Source: Pleurobrachia bachei
Taxonomy: Eukaryota; Ctenophora; Tentaculata; Cydippida; Pleurobrachiidae
Length of the DNA stretch: 23,884 nucleotides
Direction of reading: 5' to 3'
NCBI GenBank assembly: GCA_000695325.1
Contig: AVPN01000351.1
Coordinates: 7,555-31,438, forward strand
Below the pieces are notes generated by a model that made no database searches, was not told the origin of the DNA, and saw only the letters and a program-made list of their open reading frames with translations. Both the position numbers and the translations under genes were made by a program. Below are positions 12,655 through 21,600 of the stretch, piece by piece (within the stretch, counting starts at the first letter, position 1; every line of letters begins with the position of its first letter).

Positions 12655-15600
12655 ATGTCTGTCTGTCTGTCTGTCTGTCTGTATGTCTGTCTGTCTGTCT
12701 GTCTGTCTGTATGTCTGTCTGTCTGTCTGTCTGTCTGTATGTCTGTCTGTCTCCATCCCGGCCCTGAATCCCATATATAACGTCTGCTCTCTTAAACCAG
12801 GAAGCGTTGTAAGACCAACCCGGAAAGTTCACCCTAACACAAACGAAGAAATAGTCAGTGAGGTAAAGCTACCACTCCTTATATGGACATGTCACATGAC
12901 CAAATATAGTCATCTTAACACCTAAATATGGTCACACTCACACAATCCCACTGCCTAGGTGTTTGTCAATGAAGGAGCAGCAGGAAACCTGCCTGCATAT
13001 GCAGCAGCAGGAGACAACGGGGATGAGTTCTGGGACTATGATCGACAGGTCGATCTTGAGGGTTTCACTTCGGGGAAACTATACGAACATCTGGATAGTC
13101 AGGTATTGTATTTACAAATACAAGTAGCTTGCTCGACCATGTCTGGGGGGATTGTTAGTTATTGTAAACCATCCTGTTAATTAACCCCGCCGCCGGCAGT
13201 GTAGTCAGATATTATAGCTGATAACACTGGGAACTTGCTAGAAGTAAACTTGCTTAAATCACACGTTCATACTCTCAGGGACATACAATTCTTGCTGGGC
13301 TATCTAAACAGAAGCGAGAAGCAAAGGCCCTGTACCAGAAGGTAGCAGATCAAAATGAGAATCTGAAGGGACTTTGGGTTGCTAAAATGAGGCTCAAAGG
13401 TAAGTGCCACCGATCAAACCAAAATAACATACGGCAGAAGAGTTTGCTAACCCCAATATCTGACGTCCATTGTCATCATAATTCCACAATCCAGGGGGGA
13501 GGGGAGTTGCCATGGTGACCATCACTAATATTAACCAACCCATCTCCTGTAGGAAAGGACTCTCTGGCAACTGCAGAAGATCTACAGGACTATGAGGATA
13601 GGAAGAGAGATCTGGAGGTGGAACGAGAGAGAAGGAAACAAGTAGGGAAGGATGTTGGACAGGTAAATCTCACTTTTATCACTCCTTAATTAAACTAACA
13701 ATCTCACTTTTATCTCTGCTTCGTTAAACTACCAATCTCACTGTTCTCTATCTTTAGTTAAACTATCAATCTCACTCTTATCTCTCTTTAGTTAAAGTAA
13801 CAATCTCACATACCAGGTGCTAGTTGAGGCCCACCAAGTCCACAAGGACCGAGAACAAGCCTTCGAGGAGCATCAAGTTGTGTTTAACTCACATCTCAGG
13901 GAACTACTCAGGGGAATTAGGACCTACGCAGCAGCCCCACTTGACACTAATATGGTATTTAACAGGAACCGACAAAATACTGGTCCCTGATTGGCTGATA
14001 ACCAGTCACGTGACCTAAATAACGAGTTCTGATTGGTGTTTACTTGTGTCGGTCGGTTCCTGGTATGTAAGGACCTACTTGCGTTTTTCAAAAAGTGGAC
14101 CCCATAAAATTTGAGGGTCGATCTAGCTTCAAGAGTAATCTGCAGTAGACCTATCTTTCATACAACACTCTTTCTAGGATCCCCAGGAGCTAGTTTCTCG
14201 ACTAGAGGAGTCAGTGGTGGACTTATCGCAGAACCACACGGCACTGTGCAAGAGTAATGGGACGTGGGGTGTCATCTTCAGTGCCAGTGGTGCACCCATC
14301 GTATATCCTGACAACCCGAGGTGAGGGAAGGACATGGACAGTGTCAGGGAGAGGTACCTGTATAGTTGGATTGGCCCCCGTGACATGTCCCCGGTATGGG
14401 CCTGGGAGAGGGAAACTGAAACTGAAACTGAAACTGAAACTTAAACTTAAACTTAAACTGAAACTGAAACTGAAACTGAAACTGAAACTGAAACTGAAAC
14501 TGAAACTGAGACTGAGACTGAAACTGAAACTGAAACTGAAACTGAGACTTAAACTTAAACTGAAAACTGAAACTGAAACTGAAACTGAAACTGAAACTGA
14601 AACTGAAACTGAAACAGAAGCAGGAAGATAATCTAACCATTCTTCCCTCTTGGGTATGATATCCCCTCTTCTTCTATCTTCCTGTGCTGTCTCTCTCATA
14701 TTATCCAGGGCGCTGTACTTATTATTACCCAATCTTCCTTCCCAGTATTCCCATACCCATTGAGGAGCTATTAGGAGAGGATGGGTGTGTCAAGGCTACA
14801 CCGGGTCTGGTGGATCTTGATTCTGTCACCGGTAAGGAGAATATTTTTAGCCTTTTTAAGGTTTTAGCTGCTCTTGTAGTGGTTTTTGTAAAGTTTTGTA
14901 AAGCGTTGTGTGCCGTTTATCAACCCCCTATTATACCACGGTGACTCTCCCTCCAGGTCTACTGCTGCCAGCACCGGGTGTCCAGGTATTACTACCGGAC
15001 AATGAAACTGTAGAACCGGCCCCTCCCCAGACCTGCGTTCACCCCCAAACTGGACGGGTCATCCCAATTCACGGTAATTATAGCTGTAATTAGTCAGGGT
15101 AATTGACTAGTAATTAGGTGTAATTAACTAGTAATTAGGTGATTAGTTTAACTTCATTTAGCTTGATGATGGTTGGTTTCGATAGACTAACAGCAACAGC
15201 TCTACCCTGCCAAAAGTTAGTCTAACGTGGACATCGTTTTTCCTATCCTAACACCTACTTCTTCCATATTTGACCACTCTCCAACACCCCACAGGGAGTG
15301 TGATGTTTGACACCAACACAGCTCAACTAATAATCGTAGCGGATAACAGTACAGTCATGTGTCCCACCACCACTCTAATCCCCTTCATCTGCTATCCGAG
15401 GAGGGAAGGAGGTGTCCCGGTGGACACAAAACTCGACCAGGTACCAAATTATCTAGAGAAAATAACATGGGTTTTGATACCTATGTGTCTTGGATCGAGT
15501 GATTTTAATAGTCCGCGTGGTCTAAATGAACATTACTAACAGCTCCCCTAATCGTGAACTAAAAACCCTCTCTCCCTCCCCTAGGTGGACAAGAAATCCC

Positions 15601-18600
15601 AGCTATACTACGGAGCACCCATCCCTGACCCCCAAAGTGGCCTATTCGCTCCTCTCCTAGCCGTCACAATCCATCCAGAAACTAGAGAGTTATTACCGGT
15701 GTCTGGTACCCACCTTCACCCGGTAACTAACCTGAGGGTTCCCATTGAGTTGGGGGGAATGATGATGGATCATGGTCTGGGACAACCAGTACCCATCCAG
15801 GTAGGATAACCGATAAGGGGACATTATATTTAGTGATATATCTTTAAATCTCACTCGACACTGCCCCACCCTCTCTCTCCTTCCTGATCACAATCATCTA
15901 CTCTGTAGGGTATCAGCATCAACCCGGATACGGGTGAAGTGGAACCTGTAGGTGGACGAGCAGCTGACGGTTATGAAGTTGTGGTACCTGGGGAAAGTTT
16001 CACCGATCAGCTCTCTGGTCTTACGCTACCCACTACCGGTTAGTACTGATTGTAATACTGGTCTGATAACCAGTCTGATAACCAGTCACGTGACTTAAAT
16101 AATGAGCTCTGATTGGTTGTTTACTTGTGTTGTTTGGTTCCTGATGGAAACTCTCCAACTCCTACAGGTCTATTCCTCCGTGAGGATTACACCGTACAGC
16201 GGACCTATTGTAACCACCATTCTCTACTTCTTTCCACTGAAATGGCAATAGAACTGGCTCTGATCGAGGGTATGGATGGTATCAAGGATTCCGTGGGAGA
16301 GAGAATGGATGTTGGAGATAGTCTGGGGAAGATTGAAAATATGGTTGAGGTGAGATTCAAGATTTTAGCGATTTTTAGATTTTTCTCTCGACTCCAATTA
16401 AAACCTCTGTTGAGGTTCAAGTCATCTGAAGGAATTTATAGGAACTTTTTTAGCGATTTCATCCAGATTTCTCTCTCGAGTCCAATTAATACCAATTTCT
16501 CCACCCATAATCCATATTCAGGATCTGCGCCAGGCGAGGGTACGTTCCAAGGCAGTGCGGTTATCCCAGGAACACTTGTTGCAACGGGAACTGGAACACT
16601 GTTTGGTGTTGCAGGAGAATGGTGGTTGCCCTGGTAACATGGAACACAGGGCTACTGGGCAACTACTACCTCTATTGATTGGTGAGTAGCTGGAACACTG
16701 TTTGGTGTTGCAGGAGAATGGTGGTTGCCCTGGTAACATGGAACACAGGGCTACTGGGCAACTACTACCTCTATTGATTGGTGAGTAGCTGGAACACTGT
16801 TTGGTGTTGCAGGAGAATGGTGGTTGCCCTGGTAACATGGAACACAGGGCTACTGGGCAACTACTACCTCTATTGATTGGTGAGTAGCTGGAACACTGTT
16901 TGGTGTTGCAGGAGAATGGTGGTTGCCCTGGTAACATGGAACACAGGGCTACTGGGCAACTACTACCTCTATTGATTGGTGAGTAGCTGGAACACTGTTT
17001 GGTGTTGCAGGAGAATGGTGGTTGCCCTGGTAACATGGAACACAGGGCTACTGGGCAACTACTACCTCTATTGATTGGTGAGTAGCTGGAACACTGTTTG
17101 GTGTTGCAGGAGAATGGTGGTTGCCCTGGTAACATGGAACACAGGGCTACTGGGCAACTACTACCTCTATTGATTGGTGAGTAGCTGGAACACTGTTTGG
17201 TGTTGCAGGAGAATGGTGGTTGCCCTGGTAACATGGAACACAGGGCTACTGGGCAACTACTACCTCTATTGATTGGTGAGTAGCTGGAACACTGTTTGGT
17301 GTTGCAGGAGAATGGTGGTTGCCCTGGTAACATGGAACACAGGGCTACTGGGCAACTACTACCTCTATTGATTGGTGAGTAGCTGGAACACTGTTTGGTG
17401 TTGCAGGAGAATGGTGGTTGCCCTGGTAACATGGAACACAGGGCTACTGGGCAACTACTACCTCTATTGATTGGTGAGTAGCTGGAACACTGTTTGGTGT
17501 TGCAGGAGAATGGTGGTTGCCCTGGTAACATGGAACACAGGGCTACTGGGCAACTACTACCTCTATTGATTGGTGAGTAGCTGGAACACTGTTTGGTGTT
17601 GCAGGAGAATGGTGGTTGCCCTGGTAACATGGAACACCGGGCTACCGGGTAACTACTACCTTTACTGATCGGTGAGTAAATCACAGGGCTACCGGGCAAC
17701 TACTACCACTACTGATTGGTGAGTGGGGCCTTCCTTTTCAGTATTTTTGGTTGTACTTGGTTACGAAGTAACCCCTTGCCAGTGCGCGTTTCGTAACCAA
17801 TGGTCGTGCCGCTTAGTTAAAGAAAGAATGGGGGTAAAGTTTAAACCCTACGTACCTCCTCCCAGGTACATGGATGGCCGACCCAGCAGGATCTGGAACG
17901 GAAGTTCCCATTCTAGCGACCAACAGAGACAGCGAGTCTGGTCTTCTCATCCCCATAGCAGGTTAGTGTGTATTGTAATATTTTAATTTTGTTTGAGAGC
18001 TCTTAGATTGGAACAGAAATGCAGGTGATAGAAACTATTCTGAAAATCAGGGGCAAAGCATGGTTTTAGATCTATAAAACAACTTTACAGACACCCTTCT
18101 CAGGTACAATGGAGGACCCGAATGGTTCTGGTCCGGTTCCTATCTCACTAGGAGCACCTGCCCTTGATCCCTCCAACAACCAGGTAATTAATGGATCACC
18201 CACAGCTCCCTGCTCCCCCCACACCTAGTTTGTTGTAAAGGTTGGGCCGGTGTCCGCTCCCCCAACTAATATTGTCCTAGGTTGGGCCGGTGTGTGGCGC
18301 ACGGAAGGCGCCAGATAGTGGTCTTGTTGTTCCTGTTGTCATGGGAGATAAACCCTTGGATGGGAACAAGGGCTCACCCATACAGGTATAATTAATTGGT
18401 GTTAATTGGATAATTAACCGGATACTTGTTGTTGATTAATTGGGTAATTAATTGGATAGTTAATTGGATATAATTGTTGACCCCTTTTTACATAGCTAGG
18501 GTCCACCACATTATAACTAGGTTACCATGATAGTATCCAAATAAGAAACAACAGTAGTTTTTAGGGTCTAAACACATGTTTCATGATGCCCCACGAGGAG

Positions 18601-21600
18601 GCACCAGTCATCAGTAGACCATAGCAACCATAGCAACGTGACATCCAATTGTCGCAGGTGTCTATGCTAGAGGAGGAGATATTAGCCCGTGGTATGTTCT
18701 GGAGAAGACAGAGATCCAGGGAACAGGATGTCATTGGGACTCTTCTGAAACTGAACAACATCATTCTGGGTTAGTAACTATTCATTTCAGTTGAGAACCA
18801 GTCCCATCAACATTGCTCAAAATTAGATTCACTTTCCCCACCCCAGATGCCCTACCTAGAAAGTATGTATACTAGAGAGAGGGAAATGTAGATTTACCCT
18901 ATACAATGATTGTAAAGGGTAAATCTACATTTCCCACTCTCTCATAAATTCCTCCCCCCAGATGCCCTACCTAGATAGTATAGGGTAAATCTACATTTCC
19001 CACTCTCTCATAAATTCCTCTCCCCCACTTCCCAGATGAACACGTTTTAAATCACGTCATATCACGTTTCACTGACATTCCCATCGTTGAAATCACTCTT
19101 CCCCCATATGTTCCTCCCAATTACCATAAATTCCTCACTTCCCAGATGCCCTGCCGGAGACTCCTGAAGAGCTCACCGAACTAGAGCGTGACGTCACCGA
19201 TCTCCTCACGTCCATCACGCGTGATACTGACGTCATCACTGACTCACTTCACAAGGAAACCAAGAGGAGGGGTGATGTGGGTGCCATGTTCGCCCAGCAA
19301 CTACCACCTGTGGCGGTTGCCATGGTAACTGAGTGTGATGAGGAGGAGAAGCGGAGGGAGGAGGTGGTGCAGCAGATATACAATCGGGTACCTGAGGTAA
19401 TAGAGCTGAGTTTTAGGTCACGTGACATCACCCAGTACATTCTACATCATATTAATCGAGATTATCCGAGAATTATGAAGAAAAAAACTTCAACGAAAAC
19501 TTCAATTCCCCATAGTCACCCATACCCAGGAGGTATGCTATTTGCTCAGTTTGTGGCTAAGAAACCCAAAAGAACACTTCCATCCCCCCTGCAGGTGATA
19601 GAGAGACATATGAAGAAGGTTGGTGTTGAGCTGGGTAAATTCCTGGACCGATGCCAAAGGAACCCTAATGGGCTTGCAGCTGCGAAAGAGAAACATGAGC
19701 ACATGACGGAGCGACTTCAGGGTGACATACGGACTCAGCTTCAAAACAGGTACAAATTTACTATGACATTGCTTCATATATCACCTCTACTATTCAAAAC
19801 AGGTACTTGCACTTGTATAGCTTTGGGGGTTTGATATTACTTCCATGCTCAGCTGTTGACCTATATTGACTGTGTTTTCAGCATCTCTTACACCTCATCT
19901 TACACCTCACCCTCCACCTCATCTCATTTCTTACATGACCCCTTTCTAAGCTGTGCTCTCACCTTACCCTTTTTTATCTCACCTCATCCCTCCCCTTCCC
20001 CAGGCTGTGCTCAATGGACGAAGCACTAAGCTCACTGGAGTATATCCGAGAGAGGGCAGAGCTATGTGGAGTTGAGGCAAAGACTTGGCTGGTGGGCAAA
20101 GATGGCCTGCACTGGAATTCATCTATTCAGGGTTAGGTTACAGCTCTCTACTTTTATACCTATCTCTGCCTATTTTTCTCTCCCCTCATCTCTCACCCCA
20201 TCTTTCTCAACCCATCTTTCCCCACATCTCTCTCCCATCTCACCCCATCTTTCTTCCCCTCTCACCCATTCTCACCCCATCTCTCCCCATCTCTCACCCC
20301 ATCTCTCACCCCATCTCTCCCCACACCTCTCTCATCTCTCTCCCGCATGTCTCACCATCTCTCACCCATCACTCATCTTTCTCTCCCATCTCTCACTCCA
20401 TCTCTCATCCCATCTCTCACTCCATCTCTCATCCCATCTCTCTACTTTTCTCTCACCCCATCTCTCTTCTTGAGTCGCCTGACACCGTGTTCGTGCTCCC
20501 ATAAGTATGAACAATTAATAAACTCTCTCCCCAGGCATGTTTGGGGATCTACCAGCCAGTACAGGATCACACAGGGAACTCATCCCTCTCATAGAGAAGT
20601 TGATTGAGCTGCTAAAGTCTGGCGGTGGTAGGAACACCTTCCTAACCGCAATTACAGGTAAATATATGACCATATTTGGGTTTACAACTAAAACCATATT
20701 TATATTTGGGCATGAAGCTAACCATGGTTACTCCAACTACTACAGGTGGTACTAAGACGACCCTTACAAGTACGGAGAGAGCAGTCAGACAGCCAGCATT
20801 CCTTGGTCCAGCTGTAGCCCCGGCACCTTCCAAAATCAGGCTGGTTCTACCCGGAATTCCAGAGGAGGAAGAGGAGGAGGAGGATACTAAGGGTAAGTGG
20901 TAGAACAATAACCCACAGACAACTAATGAAAACAAATTTTTGAGTTTAACATTTTTGAGTTTTTTATTACAATCATCTAATTCCCCATCATCTAATTCTT
21001 GGGTATCACAATCTATCATTAGGATCCGGTGGTCTATACAACGTTCCCGGTGGAGACTTAATCACCCAACTCCATACTGACTCTGGGGAGTTGTTAGATC
21101 TGACCTACAAATCAGGAAAACTGTACGATCAGAATAATAACGTGGTTACAAACCTCTTTAAGGTAGGTATTACCATGGTTACCATGCTGGTCGGTTAACC
21201 TAAAATCATCAATGTTTCATTTTGGTTATCATGTCATTTAACCACTTCTTTTACAGCACGGTGACATTATCTATGGAGCTGATGGTAAACTCTACGACAA
21301 GGATGGAAATGTTATCATCCTATTGTACAGACCCGATGGTTCCTCCTACCCGATTAACTATGAGAAAAAGAAGAAGAAGAAAAAGTTGAAGAAACAGCCA
21401 ACTCGTGTGAAGGTTACCCTATCTGAGACAGATCCTAAAAAACTGGCCATGAGACAGATGCTAGAGAAACATACTTTGGAAACAGTTGCCCTGGAGGACG
21501 AGCTGAATAGGAAGAAAATCGAAATGGTCAACCGAATTATCAGTGAGTTTAATATTATTGCTCCTTCATAAAGATAAATATGGGAATATGTTTATTTGTG

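Noticed and set aside
12510-12925. Cys-Leu-Ser-Val and Thr-Asp-Arg-Gln repeat frames
   Set aside because: Produced by the TCTG microsatellite in intron 27 on both strands.
14223-14732. Long Ser/Phe- or Lys/Leu-rich frames around the hexanucleotide repeat
   Set aside because: Produced by the GAAACT microsatellite in intron 33. Exon 33 and exon 34 join in phase without it.
14709-14745. Upstream acceptor for exon 34 (ttatccag)
   Set aside because: In the required phase it runs into TGA before the exon 34 donor. The acceptor at 14744-14745 gives a clean frame.
16113-16637. 174-codon + strand frame read as one exon
   Set aside because: It merges exon 39, intron 39 and the start of exon 40, which stays open by chance and then leaves the true exon 40 frame. 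Donor gtgaga at 16350 and acceptor attcag at 16516-16521 give the frame used elsewhere.
16518-17699. 393-codon open frame on the - strand
   Set aside because: It is the reverse reading of the 99-bp array (a multiple of three, so a stop-free frame repeats). No independent start context, splice sites or domain. The + strand exon 40 explains the unit.
16591-17730. CRISPR-like array or serial mini-exons with 32-nt introns
   Set aside because: There are no unique spacers; units are identical. Serial splicing of the 67-nt pieces breaks frame, and 32 nt is very short for an intron. A tandem expansion of one exon end fits better.
20066-20504. Ser/Pro/His-rich frames near 20.1-20.5 kb
   Set aside because: Translation of the pyrimidine minisatellite in intron 47. 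Exons 47 and 48 flank it with correct splice sites.
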